The notes under the pieces were generated by a model. That model was given only the letters and a program-made list of their open reading frames with translations, was not told the origin of the DNA and searched no databases. This document shows, piece after piece, positions 18,327 to 26,506 of a stretch of DNA of 64,000 nucleotides. Made by a program: the position numbers and the translations under genes. Each line of letters starts with the position of its first letter. Positions within the stretch are counted from its first letter, which is position 1. Source of the DNA: Pseudarthrobacter enclensis (GTDB lineage Bacteria > Actinomycetota > Actinomycetes > Actinomycetales > Micrococcaceae); the NCBI RefSeq assembly GCF_030811655.1, contig NZ_JAUSRE010000011.1, positions 99,527-163,526 of the forward strand, given 5' to 3'.

Positions 18327-18348
18327 CGTCCAAGTCTAGTAATCGGCG

Positions 18349-18789
18349 TCAGCTGATGCAGAACTCGTTGCCCTCGGGGTCCGCCATGGTGTGCCAGGAA
18401 TGCGGGCCCTGCCGCGCCGACCAGAGAAAGGAAGCGCCCCGGGCCTCCAGTTCCCGCCGCACCTCGTCCTTATCCCGGCCGTCCAGCCGGACGTCCCAGT
18501 GCACGCGGTTCTTTACGGTCTTCTCCTCGGGTGCGGTCTGGAACAGGATGCGCCGGGCGGGGGCCTTGGTGTCAATTTCCTCCGGCGGCCGGATGGCGGC
18601 ACCGTCCTTCCACACCAGGTTTCCGCGGTGCGTCATGGTCTGGTCCACGGTGGCATAGCCCTGCCCGATCATGGAGCGGATGAATCCGGCATCCTGGGGT
18701 TCCACGGCCCACTGCAGTGTTTCCGCCCACCAGTCGGCGAGTTCATGCGGCCTGGCGGAATCGACAACGATCTGGATATTCAGTCCCAT
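18349..18789 (-). CDS. VOC (glyoxalase-like) family protein
   Basis: This 146-residue vicinal-oxygen-chelate protein begins LNIQIVVDSARPHELADWWAETL and ends GPHSWHTMADPEGNEFCIS, the usual beta-strand with a glutamate ligand. KNRVHWDVRLDGRD holds the likely metal histidine. It is the "glyoxalase-like domain" type common in actinobacteria, with unknown substrate. It precedes menB by 22 bases on the same strand and could be cotranscribed with it, but a functional link is not evident. Confidence 0.8.
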   Translation of the reverse strand: MGLNIQIVVDSARPHELADWWAETLQWAVEPQDAGFIRSMIGQGYATVDQTMTHRGNLVWKDGAAIRPPEEIDTKAPARRILFQTAPEEKTVKNRVHWDVRLDGRDKDEVRRELEARGASFLWSARQGPHSWHTMADPEGNEFCIS

Positions 18790-18844
18790 CCGTCCACCGT
18801 AGAGGCGGGTGCTGCGTTGCGGAAGATCCTCCGTGCAGGAGGCC

Positions 18845-19606
18845 CTAAGCCTGGACGTTCTGCATTTGGTTGAAGACTTCCGGCGGGATGGCATAGACCA
18901 GGATCAAGGCCAGCAGGTTCTTTGCTGCATGCACAAAGTAGGAGAACATCACGTTCCTCCCGGTCCACATATAGACGAAGACCAGCGTGGCGCCCATGGC
19001 CAGGTAGGGGAGCAGCGCGGTAAGGGTCACCGCCTCCTGCCCCACGATGTGGAGAGCAGCGAACAGCACCACGGACAGGATGCAGCAGATCCAGATGTTG
19101 ACCCGCCTGCCCAGCTTGCCGATCAGCAGGTGGCGGAAGATGTATTCCTCCACGAAAGGGCCCGCCACCACCAGCAGCGGAACCATCAGCCAGGCCGGGA
19201 CCTGCTGCATCAGCGCCTGCAGTCCAGCTTGGTTCCGGGACGTTTCCACCTGCCCGTACGCGGCCACCACCACGGCGGTGAGGATCATCATGGCAATCAC
19301 GGCCGCGGGGACCATCAGCAGCGTGAACCAGGGGCGGGTGGCCAGTACCTTGAGGTCGCGCACCACCACTTTGCGGGCCGCCACCAGCGCCAGCATTCCC
19401 ACCGAGGCGTAGAAGAGCAGGTTCACGGCGTACGACGCTGCCGCGGGGGACGGGGCAATCTGCCGGAGCAGCGGGGCCACCAGGCCACCGGCTGCGGCGA
19501 AGAAGCCCGCGATGGCAACGTAGAGGCACAACGTGGCCAGGTCCATGGAGGAGAACCGGTACAGCTGGGGCTGCGGAGCGGGCGGTAAGCGGTGGGCTGT
19601 TGCCAT
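18845..19606 (-). CDS. CPBP-family intramembrane glutamic protease
   Basis: This 253-residue protein has about seven or eight hydrophobic segments and the CPBP (Rce1/Abi) signature: EEYIFRHLLIGKL with the catalytic Glu pair and Arg, FAALHIVG with the metal- or water-binding His, and a third motif SYFVHAAKNLLALIL. Family members are intramembrane endopeptidases; in bacteria they are linked to bacteriocin immunity or unknown processing. The start is ATG. It diverges from the amino acid permease across a 208-base gap. Confidence 0.87.
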   Translation of the reverse strand: MATAHRLPPAPQPQLYRFSSMDLATLCLYVAIAGFFAAAGGLVAPLLRQIAPSPAAASYAVNLLFYASVGMLALVAARKVVVRDLKVLATRPWFTLLMVPAAVIAMMILTAVVVAAYGQVETSRNQAGLQALMQQVPAWLMVPLLVVAGPFVEEYIFRHLLIGKLGRRVNIWICCILSVVLFAALHIVGQEAVTLTALLPYLAMGATLVFVYMWTGRNVMFSYFVHAAKNLLALILVYAIPPEVFNQMQNVQA

Positions 19607-19814
19607 ACCCCCAGCCTATCGCCGGGCGCGGCGCGTGTTGTGCGCGTCACGTACCACCCCGGACTGTCTTGTAGGATGGTCAGGTCGCGTGAAGCTTCGG
19701 CAGTTCGCCGGATCGCCCTCACATTCGCAGGTCGAAAGGCCTTCAAGCCGAATTTTGTGAGCTCGATCATACGAAGACCGGATGCGGCCAACCCCCAACC
19801 CACAAGGAACAGTT

Positions 19815-21275
19815 GTGCCTCAAAGTACCCCCACAGACCTAATGAACAGCACGGCGCCATCCTCCGCCGTCGACTCCTCCCTCAGCGCCGAGGGCTACAG
19901 CAAGACCCTGGGCCGGCGCCACGTCACCATGATCGCCATGGGCGGCGCCATCGGCGTGGGCCTCTTCATGGGAGCCGGCGGACGCCTGGCCTCCACCGGA
20001 CCGGCCCTGATCTTCTCCTACGCCATCGCCGGCGTGATCGCCTACCTGCTCATGCGGGCCCTGGGCGAACTCATCATGTACCGCCAGACCTCCGGCTCCC
20101 TGGTGAGCTACGCCGGCGAGATGTTCGGCAAAAAGGGCGCCTACATGTCCGGCTGGATGTACTTCATTAACTGGGGCATGACCGGCATCGCCGAGCTCAT
20201 CGCGATCGGCCTGTACTTCCAGTTCTTCTTCCCCAACGTCCCCGTGGAAGCCTCGGCAATCGCCGCGCTGGCGCTCCTCGTGGCAGTGAACCTGCTCAGC
20301 GTCAAGGCCTTCGGCGAATTCGAGTTCTGGGCATCCTGCCTGAAGGTCGGCGCCATCCTGATCTTCCTGGTGGTGGGCACGTTCATGGTGGTCACCAACG
20401 CCCAGGTGGGTGACGGGCACGCCTCGGTCAACAACCTCTTCGCCGCCGAGGGCGGAATGTTCCCCAAGGGCGCGCTGGTGATGGTCCTGGTCCTGAACGC
20501 CGTGATCTTCGCCTACAACGGCATCGAGCTGGTCGGCGTCACTGCCGGCGAGATGGAAAAGCCGGAACGCGAAGTGCCCAAAGCGATCCGCGCCGTCGTC
20601 CTCCGTATCGTGGTGTTCTACGTAGGGTCCGTCCTGCTGCTGGCCATGCTGCTGCCATCCGACCAGTACAAGGCCGGCACCTCCCCCTTCGTCACCGTGT
20701 TTGGCCAGATGGGCCTGGGCTGGGTGGGCGATGTCATGAACATGATCGTCATCACCGCCGCCCTGTCCTCGTGCAACTCCGGCCTGTACTCCATCGGCCG
20801 TGTGTTCCGCACCATGGCCAACAACGGCCACGCCCCGCAGTGGCTCACCAGGATGTCCAGGCGGCACGTGCCCTACGCGGCCATCCTGGCCATCGCCGCT
20901 TTCTATCTGGTGGGCATCCTGCTGAACATCTGGCTGGGTGGCTCGCACGCGTTCGACCTCGCACTGAACACCGCCTCGATTGGTGTGATCTTCTGCTGGG
21001 GCTCCATCTTCGCCAGCCAAATTGTGCTGCGCCGGCGCAAGGGCATCACCTCCACCCTGCCCATGCCTGGTTCGCCGTGGACCAGCTGGGCCGGACTGCT
21101 GGGCCTCCTGGCGATCACCGTGCTCATCGGCTTCGACACCATGACCAGCAAGGACGGTGAAGTGTTCTACCTGGGCCTTTGGACCCTGGGGACCATCCCG
21201 TTCTTTGCCGTCCTCCTGTGGCTCGGCTGGCAGAAGGTCAAGAACAACCAGCCCAGGAACTCCCTGTTCACCTAA
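19815..21275 (+). CDS. Amino acid permease (APC superfamily, AnsP/GabP-like)
   Basis: This 486-residue, 12-helix transporter has the family start (LGRRHVTMIAMGGAIGVGLFMGAG), the substrate-pocket segment IAYLLMRALGELIMYRQTSGS and the helix-6 to loop motif FAYNGIELVGVTAGEMEKPEREVPKA, read in parts. The C-terminal half, with IGVIFCWGSIFASQIVLRRR, looks closest to L-asparagine permeases, but substrate calls in this family are weak. I chose GTG at 19815 with AAGGAA just upstream; an earlier ATG at 19782 and a later one at 19842 are in frame. A strong terminator follows. Confidence 0.86.
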   Translation: MPQSTPTDLMNSTAPSSAVDSSLSAEGYSKTLGRRHVTMIAMGGAIGVGLFMGAGGRLASTGPALIFSYAIAGVIAYLLMRALGELIMYRQTSGSLVSYAGEMFGKKGAYMSGWMYFINWGMTGIAELIAIGLYFQFFFPNVPVEASAIAALALLVAVNLLSVKAFGEFEFWASCLKVGAILIFLVVGTFMVVTNAQVGDGHASVNNLFAAEGGMFPKGALVMVLVLNAVIFAYNGIELVGVTAGEMEKPEREVPKAIRAVVLRIVVFYVGSVLLLAMLLPSDQYKAGTSPFVTVFGQMGLGWVGDVMNMIVITAALSSCNSGLYSIGRVFRTMANNGHAPQWLTRMSRRHVPYAAILAIAAFYLVGILLNIWLGGSHAFDLALNTASIGVIFCWGSIFASQIVLRRRKGITSTLPMPGSPWTSWAGLLGLLAITVLIGFDTMTSKDGEVFYLGLWTLGTIPFFAVLLWLGWQKVKNNQPRNSLFT

Positions 21276-21302
21276 GCCTTCCCGGCCTTTCTGAAGATCG
21301 TT

Positions 21303-21342
21303 CGACGGCGGGCGTCCCCTTGGGTGGGGGCGCCCGCCGTCG
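21303..21342 (+). terminator. Hairpin terminator after the amino acid permease
   Basis: CGACGGCGGGCG (21303-21314) pairs with CGCCCGCCGTCG (21331-21342), extended by CCCC/GGGG around a six-base loop. Three T residues follow shortly. It lies 27 bases after the permease stop and can also serve the convergent hydrolase gene. Confidence 0.8.
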
Positions 21343-21378
21343 GCGTTTCCTCCTTGGCGTCAGGGCGCGCCCAGGCCG

Positions 21379-22113
21379 TCAGGTAGTGGAGTCTTTCAGG
21401 TACCGGGCGAAGTAGTCCTCGATCCGCTGCCATGCTTCGGGGGCGGAGTCCGGGTCCGGCCCCACGCCCATGACGCGCATGAGCGGCCGCAGGAACCTGG
21501 GGCCTTCTTCCGCGTCATTCAGGAAGGCATGGCCAGCCCCCGGGAATTCCTTGACACTGTGCTCGATTCCCAGCCGCTCCAGGGCCGATTCGAGCCGGCT
21601 GCCGGCCCCCTTCAGGGGCTTGTCCGCGCCGCCGTAGTTGGCCACGATGGGGCAGGCGCCGCGGAGGGCATCGTCCAGGTTGCCGGGAAGGCGGCCGTAG
21701 TTCACGGAGGCCACGTCAAAACCGTCCCTGGCCACCAGCAACGCGAAGCCGCCGCCCATGCAGAAGCCGATCACACCCGTCTTTCCGGTGGACTGCGGGG
21801 ACGCCGCCAGCCACTTCCGGGCCGTCGCGATATCCGTGAAAGCCCGGCCGGTGCCGGCGGTCATGCTGCGCATGGTGCTGACCAGGCAGCGGCGTGCCCC
21901 GCCCTCGCTGAACAGGTCCACCGCCAACGTCAGGTAGCCCGCCCGGGCCAGCCTGTCCGCGTGCCTGCGGGTCTGGTCGGTCAGCCCGAAGGCCTCGTGG
22001 ATCATCACGACGCCGGGAAAAGGACCCTGGCCCTGCGGTGTGGCGAGGTAGCCGCGCAGGGAAGGGGAGCCGCCGGCGGCGCTGCTTTCGGTGCTGAGGT
22101 CAACGTAGGCCAT
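21379..22113 (-). CDS. Dienelactone hydrolase family protein
   Basis: This 244-residue alpha/beta hydrolase has the DLH nucleophile as cysteine in VIGFCMGGGF (near residue 118), with LAVDLFSEGG before it and the catalytic histidine in FPGAGHAFLND. The glutamate-bearing segment VVMIHEAFGL is also typical. Carboxymethylenebutenolidase activity is possible, but most genomic DLH proteins have no proven substrate. I placed the start at the ATG giving MAYVDLSTES; upstream sequence in frame has no ribosome site and overlaps the polymerase gene on the other strand. Confidence 0.85.
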   Translation of the reverse strand: MAYVDLSTESSAAGGSPSLRGYLATPQGQGPFPGVVMIHEAFGLTDQTRRHADRLARAGYLTLAVDLFSEGGARRCLVSTMRSMTAGTGRAFTDIATARKWLAASPQSTGKTGVIGFCMGGGFALLVARDGFDVASVNYGRLPGNLDDALRGACPIVANYGGADKPLKGAGSRLESALERLGIEHSVKEFPGAGHAFLNDAEEGPRFLRPLMRVMGVGPDPDSAPEAWQRIEDYFARYLKDSTT

Positions 22114-22212
22114 GGCTAAGGCTAACCGGGCAGCGGACGGAAACGGTGTGGATTTCTGGAGCGGGCCTCCGGAGGCTGGTGCACTGCCCGGGGCCCGGGC
22201 AGACTGGGGCTT

Positions 22213-23283
22213 GTGAGCGAACCATGGGTGCTGCATGTGGACCTGGACCAGTTCATCGCTGCCGTTGAAGTGCTTCGCCGGCCGGAGCTCGCCGGAAAGC
22301 CCGTGATTGTGGGTGGCCGCGGGGACCCCACCGAACGTGCCGTGGTGTCCACCGCGTCCTATGAAGCAAGGGCTTACGGCGTGGGTTCAGGGATGCCGCT
22401 GCGCGTCGCCGCCCGGAAAGTGCCGGACGCGGTCATCCTGCCCGTGGACCAGGAAGCCTACTTCGAAGCGTCCGAAAAGGTCATGGCTGTCCTGCGCTCC
22501 CAGCCGGGAACCACGGTCCAGGTACTTGGCTGGGACGAGGCATTCGTCGGCGTCCGGACCGCTGATCCAGAAGCCGTTGCCCGGCAGCTGCAGCAGGCCG
22601 TCCTGGCCGAAACCCGCCTGCACTGCAGCATCGGGATCGGGGACACCCTGCTCCGGGCCAAGGTGGCCACCACCTTCGGCAAACCTGCGGGCGTCTTTCG
22701 GCTCACGGCGGCGAATTGGCTGGACGTGATGGGAAGCCGCCCCACCATCGAACTCTGGGGCGTGGGAAAGGCGGTGTCGCGGCGGCTCGCCGCCCTGGGC
22801 ATCAGGACTGTTGCCGAGCTCGCGGCGGCCAACCCCGGGGACCTGGTCCCTGAGTTCGGCCCAAAGATGGGACCGTGGTACGCCCAGCTGGGACGCGGCG
22901 ACGGTGCGCGCGTGGTTGACGACACTCCCTGGGTGGCCCGGGGGCACAGCCGCGAGACCACCTTCCAGCGCGATCTGACCGACGGCGCCCACATTGAGGA
23001 CGCCGTCCGTGAGCTGGCGGCGCGGGTGATGGAGGACGTCGCGGCTGAGGGAAGGCCCGTCATTGGCCTGACGCTGAAGGTGCGCTACGCCCCGTTCACC
23101 ACCAAGACCTACGCGCGGAAAATCGCGGGGACGTCGGATCCCGCAGAAGTGCTGTCAAGAACGCTTGAACTGTTGGCCAGGATCGAGCCCGGGCAGCCCA
23201 TCCGGCTGCTGGGGCTCCGGGCCGAGATGACCATGCCCGAAGATTCCCGAAAAGGGCACACCCCCACCCGCAGCGGGTGGTGA
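22213..23283 (+). CDS. dinB: Y-family DNA polymerase IV, DinB2-like
   Basis: This 356-residue translesion polymerase has the first catalytic Asp pair in LHVDLDQFIAAVE (D10, D12) and the second acidic pair in VLGWDEAFVG. The thumb HhH region (VMGSRPTIELWGVGKAVSRRL) and the little-finger domain (ETTFQRDL to LRAEMTMPED) complete the core. There is no C-terminal clamp-binding motif of the usual type. The steric-gate position, Phe or Tyr in most DinB, is Ile15, as discussed in the findings. The start is GTG at 22213, and a terminator lies just past the stop. Confidence 0.92.
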   Translation: MSEPWVLHVDLDQFIAAVEVLRRPELAGKPVIVGGRGDPTERAVVSTASYEARAYGVGSGMPLRVAARKVPDAVILPVDQEAYFEASEKVMAVLRSQPGTTVQVLGWDEAFVGVRTADPEAVARQLQQAVLAETRLHCSIGIGDTLLRAKVATTFGKPAGVFRLTAANWLDVMGSRPTIELWGVGKAVSRRLAALGIRTVAELAAANPGDLVPEFGPKMGPWYAQLGRGDGARVVDDTPWVARGHSRETTFQRDLTDGAHIEDAVRELAARVMEDVAAEGRPVIGLTLKVRYAPFTTKTYARKIAGTSDPAEVLSRTLELLARIEPGQPIRLLGLRAEMTMPEDSRKGHTPTRSGW

Positions 23284-23292
23284 GTGGGCACG

Positions 23293-23328
23293 AAACGGCG
23301 GCAGATCCGTTGGGATCCGCCGCCGTTT
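23293..23328. terminator. Hairpin between convergent dinB and the CsbD gene
   Basis: AAACGGCGGC (23293-23302) pairs with GCCGCCGTTT (23319-23328), continued by GATCC/GGATC, with a four-base loop. The stem ends in T residues on the plus strand and, read the other way, in an A-rich start, so it can act in both directions between the converging genes. Confidence 0.75.
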
Positions 23329-23373
23329 GGGGTTGGTGCAGCACGCCGTTCGCCGCGGCTGCGCCGGCAACAG

Positions 23374-23550
23374 CTAGTCGCGCTTGAACTCGTCCTTCAC
23401 GCTTTCGCCCACCTTCTTGGCGTCCGCCTTGACCTGGTCGGCCTGGCCTTCCGCCTTCAGGCGGTCGTTGTCGGTTGCGTTGCCTGCAGCTTCCTTGGCC
23501 TTGCCGCCAAGGTCTTTTGCCGCGTTACTGATCTTGTCTCCGAGGCCCAT
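23374..23550 (-). CDS. CsbD-family stress protein
   Basis: This 58-residue protein reads MGLGDKISNAAKDLGGKAKE, then NATDNDRLKAEGQADQVKAD and ends in DEFKRD. It is a highly charged helical protein with the CsbD/YjbJ pattern of repeated Lys-Ala-Glu blocks. Family members are induced by general stress, and their function is unknown. A strong ribosome site (AGGAGG) precedes the ATG. It is short, but length, codon use and the ribosome site make it convincing. Confidence 0.85.
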   Translation of the reverse strand: MGLGDKISNAAKDLGGKAKEAAGNATDNDRLKAEGQADQVKADAKKVGESVKDEFKRD

Positions 23551-23679
23551 GGTTCCGGCCTCCTTTCGTTTCCTTCGATCAACCGTGCTCTTTCACGGTA
23601 AACAAAGCCTACTTACTATTTCAAGCCCCGGCCAGCGGCCGGGCGTTCCGCGCTCAGCCCCGGCGATAGGCTCAGGTAC

Positions 23680-24354
23680 ATGGACAAAGCGCGCAGCAAG
23701 GCCCCGGGCAAGGTGAGCCCGCCCCGGCTTTCCAGGATTCAGCTGCAGGATCCCGAAGACCTGCCGGACCCGGCCTTCCATCCCGGCGTTCGGTATGAAA
23801 ATGTCCGGTTCAGCCGTCCGGCCATGGATGGACTGGACCTGGCGGATGCCTTTTTTGCCGAGTGCCGCTTCGATGCCGCTTCCTTCAACGAGGCCCAACT
23901 CCGCGGCGCCTCGTTTCGGGACTGCCTCCTGGCGGAGGCGTACGCGCCGGTCTTCCACGCTGCCCGCACTGCCTGGCGCGAGGTGGAGTTCCGTAATCCG
24001 CGCCTGGGCTCCGCCGAGCTGTACGAGAGCGGGTGGCAGTCTGTCCGGATCGACGGCGGGAAGGTTGACTACCTGAACCTGCGGGGCGCCAAGCTTACCG
24101 ACGTGCTGATCAGCGGCTGCATCATCAACGAACTGGACCTCGGAGCCGCGGCCGCAACCAGGGTGAAACTGGAGGACTGCACGGTGGGATCCCTGGACCT
24201 GGGCGGCGCCAAGCTGAAGGACTTCGACCTGCGGGGGACCGAATTCCGGAGGATCAGCGGACTCGGCAGCCTTTCGGGACTTGTGATCGACGACTACCAG
24301 CTGGGCCTGCTCGCACCGCTCATCGCCGCACATCTGGGGGTGACGGTCCTGTAA
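23680..24354 (+). CDS. Pentapeptide-repeat-like protein
   Basis: This 224-residue protein is built of degenerate five-residue steps with a central Leu or Phe, for example LDLADAFFAECRFDAASFNE, LRGASFRDCLL, VDYLNLRGAKLTD and LGGAKLKDFDLRGTEF. The expected fold is a right-handed quadrilateral beta-helix. MfpA/Qnr proteins of this class mimic DNA and protect gyrase, but the repeats here are irregular and acidity is modest, so I would not assign that role. It has no signal peptide and stands alone between CsbD (divergent) and the paa operon. Confidence 0.78.
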   Translation: MDKARSKAPGKVSPPRLSRIQLQDPEDLPDPAFHPGVRYENVRFSRPAMDGLDLADAFFAECRFDAASFNEAQLRGASFRDCLLAEAYAPVFHAARTAWREVEFRNPRLGSAELYESGWQSVRIDGGKVDYLNLRGAKLTDVLISGCIINELDLGAAAATRVKLEDCTVGSLDLGGAKLKDFDLRGTEFRRISGLGSLSGLVIDDYQLGLLAPLIAAHLGVTVL

Positions 24355-24387
24355 CCGGATGCGCGCCGTGAGCCTGCCGTGTACCAT

Positions 24388-24410
24388 TTACAGAACGAAC
24401 GGTCGGTAAG
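24388..24410. promoter_or_regulatory. Putative PaaR (TetR) operator upstream of paaJ-paaF-paaH
   Basis: AACGAACGGTCGGT (24394-24407), followed by AAGT, is shared with sites upstream of paaZ and of the tetR gene. The flanks extend it to a partial palindrome starting TTACAG and ending GGTAA. It lies about 65 bases before the paaJ start, the right place to block transcription. It resembles the consensus I recall for corynebacterial PaaR (ACCG and CGGT half-sites). Confidence 0.65.
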
Positions 24411-24472
24411 TGGGGGATTCCTCTGCATCGGCCGCCGATGACAATGCTGTTTATCGCGTGAAGGGTGTTTCC

Positions 24473-25699
24473 ATGGCTGCTTCTGCAGGTCCGCAGGCTT
24501 TCCTTGTAGGCGGGGTCCGAACGCCCGTGGGCAGGTACGGCGGCGCGCTGTCGTCAGTCCGGCCTGACGATCTTGCGGCCCTGGTGGTCCGGGAGGCCGT
24601 GGAACGCGCCGGCCTGGATCCGGAGAGCATCGACGAAGTCATCCTGGGCAACGCCAACGGCGCCGGCGAGGAGAACCGGAACGTGGCCAGGATGGCCACC
24701 CTGCTGGCCGGTCTGCCGCTCCACATCCCCGGCATCACCGTCAACCGGCTCTGCGCGTCCGGCCTCAGCGCCATCATCCAGGCCAGCCACATGATCAAGG
24801 CCGGGGCCGCGGACATCGTGATCGCCGGCGGCGTGGAGTCCATGAGCCGGGCACCCTGGGTCCAGGAAAAGCCAACCGCGGCGTTCGCCAAGCCCGGCCA
24901 GATCTTCGACACCTCCATCGGCTGGCGCTTCACCAACCCCCACTTCCAGCACGGTTCCCTGGCCCGGGACGGCAAGATGACATACTCCATGCCGGAGACT
25001 GCGGAGGAAGTGGCGCGTGTGGACAACATCTCCCGCGAGGACGCTGACGCGTTCGCCGTCCGCTCCCACCAGCTGGCCCTGGACGCCATCGAGGCCGGCC
25101 GGTTCAAGGACGAAATCGTGCCTGTTACCGTCAAGACCCGCAAGTCCGAAACCGTGGTGGACACTGACGAGGGCCCCCGCCCCGGCACCAGTCTGGACGT
25201 GCTGGCCAACCTGAAGCCGGTGGCGCACGGGGGGTCGGTGGTCACCGCGGGTAACTCATCCTCCCTGAACGACGGCGCCTCCGCCATCATCATCGCCTCG
25301 GAAGCGGCGGTCGAGCGGCTGGGCCTGACCCCGCGCGCCCGGATCATCGATGGCGCCTCAGCGGGCTGCGAACCCGAGATCATGGGCATCGGCCCGGTCC
25401 CCGCCACCCAGAAAGTGCTCAAGCGGAGCGGCTTGAGCGTGGGTGACCTGTCCGCCGTCGAACTTAACGAGGCCTTCGCCACGCAGTCCCTCGCGTGCAT
25501 CCGGCGCCTGGGCCTGGAACCGGAGATCGTCAACCGCGACGGCGGTGCCATCGCTTTGGGACACCCGCTGGGTTCCAGCGGCTCACGGATTGCCATCACC
25601 CTGCTGGGGCGGATGGAGCGCGAAGACGCCAAGATCGGCCTGGCAACGATGTGCGTGGGCGTCGGCCAGGGTACCGCCATGCTGCTGGAGAAAATCTGA
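24473..25699 (+). CDS. paaJ: Acetyl-CoA C-acyltransferase, 3-oxoadipyl-CoA thiolase type
   Basis: This 408-residue thiolase has the acylated cysteine in VNRLCASGLSAI (near residue 94), NEAF near 335, the catalytic histidine in AIALGHPLGSSGSR (near 364) and the second cysteine in LATMCVGVGQG (near 394). Segments such as EENRNVARMATLLAGLP and IGWRF.NP resemble PcaF/PaaJ thiolases that cleave 3-oxoadipyl-CoA. ATG at 24473 follows AAGGG. Its stop overlaps the start of the hydratase gene (ATGA). With the hydratase and dehydrogenase downstream it forms the lower, beta-oxidation-like part of phenylacetate degradation. Confidence 0.88.
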   Translation: MAASAGPQAFLVGGVRTPVGRYGGALSSVRPDDLAALVVREAVERAGLDPESIDEVILGNANGAGEENRNVARMATLLAGLPLHIPGITVNRLCASGLSAIIQASHMIKAGAADIVIAGGVESMSRAPWVQEKPTAAFAKPGQIFDTSIGWRFTNPHFQHGSLARDGKMTYSMPETAEEVARVDNISREDADAFAVRSHQLALDAIEAGRFKDEIVPVTVKTRKSETVVDTDEGPRPGTSLDVLANLKPVAHGGSVVTAGNSSSLNDGASAIIIASEAAVERLGLTPRARIIDGASAGCEPEIMGIGPVPATQKVLKRSGLSVGDLSAVELNEAFATQSLACIRRLGLEPEIVNRDGGAIALGHPLGSSGSRIAITLLGRMEREDAKIGLATMCVGVGQGTAMLLEKI

Positions 25700-26502
25700 T
25701 GGCCGCCACCGTGGACCTGGGAAAGGAAAAGTTCTCAGCGCTCCTTGTCGACGAGAAGGACGACCGGGTGGTGGTGCTGCTCAACCGGCCCGAGGTGAAG
25801 AACGCCATCGACCAGCAGATGGTGGACGAACTGCACACCGTCTGCGCCGCGCTGGAACAGAATCCCAAAGTGCTGATCATCGCCGGCGTGGACGGAGTCT
25901 TCGCTTCGGGAGCCGACATCGCCCAGCTGCGCGAACGCCGGCGGGACGACGCCCTGCAGGGAATCAACTCCACCATCTTCGTCCGGATCGCCAAACTGCC
26001 CATGCCGGTCATTGCCGCGCTGGACGGCTACTGCCTGGGCGGCGGTGCCGAGCTCGCGTACGCTGCCGACTTCCGGATCGGGACACCCAACGTTCGGATC
26101 GGCAACCCGGAAACGGGGCTGGGAATCCTGGCCGCCGCCGGTGCCAGCTGGCGGCTCAGGGAACTCGTGGGCGAACCGCTGGCCAAGCAGATCCTGCTGG
26201 CCGGGCTGGTCCTCGGTGCGGACGAGGCCAAAGCCGCCAACCTCATCACCGAAATCCACGACCCCGCCGAGCTGCTGGATGCGGCGCACAGCCTGGCCAA
26301 CAGGATCGGGCGCCAGGACCCGCTGGCCGTCCGCATCACCAAGTCGGTGTTCCACGCACCTGCCGAAGCACATCCGCTCATCGACCAGCTGGCCCAGGGC
26401 ATCCTCTTCGAATCCCAGGCCAAGTTCGACCGCATGCAGGCGTTCCTGGACCGCAACGCGGCCAGGAAGGCCAACGCCGCCAACCCTGCCGACGGAAAGT
26501 AG
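25699..26502 (+). CDS. paaF: Enoyl-CoA hydratase/isomerase, PaaF-like
   Basis: This 267-residue crotonase-fold enzyme has oxyanion and active-site segments FASGADIAQL, YCLGGGAELAYAADF (first catalytic Glu) and GNPETGLGILAAAGASWRL (second catalytic Glu). Both glutamates are kept, so a true hydratase such as 2,3-dehydroadipyl-CoA hydratase is plausible; a PaaG-like isomerase is the alternative. It overlaps paaJ by the ATGA junction, and a 3-hydroxyacyl-CoA dehydrogenase starts 4 bases after its stop. The product would be 3-hydroxyadipyl-CoA. Confidence 0.84.
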   Translation: MAATVDLGKEKFSALLVDEKDDRVVVLLNRPEVKNAIDQQMVDELHTVCAALEQNPKVLIIAGVDGVFASGADIAQLRERRRDDALQGINSTIFVRIAKLPMPVIAALDGYCLGGGAELAYAADFRIGTPNVRIGNPETGLGILAAAGASWRLRELVGEPLAKQILLAGLVLGADEAKAANLITEIHDPAELLDAAHSLANRIGRQDPLAVRITKSVFHAPAEAHPLIDQLAQGILFESQAKFDRMQAFLDRNAARKANAANPADGK

Positions 26503-26506
26503 ACCC

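Noticed and set aside
19607..19814. Possible riboswitch or RNA leader upstream of the amino acid permease
   Set aside because: The 208-base gap has no clear conserved core or long stems; it only separates two divergent genes, and I found no convincing promoter boxes.
23680..24354. MfpA/Qnr-like gyrase protection protein
   Set aside because: Repeats are too irregular and the acidic surface is not evident; only the general pentapeptide-like pattern is supported.
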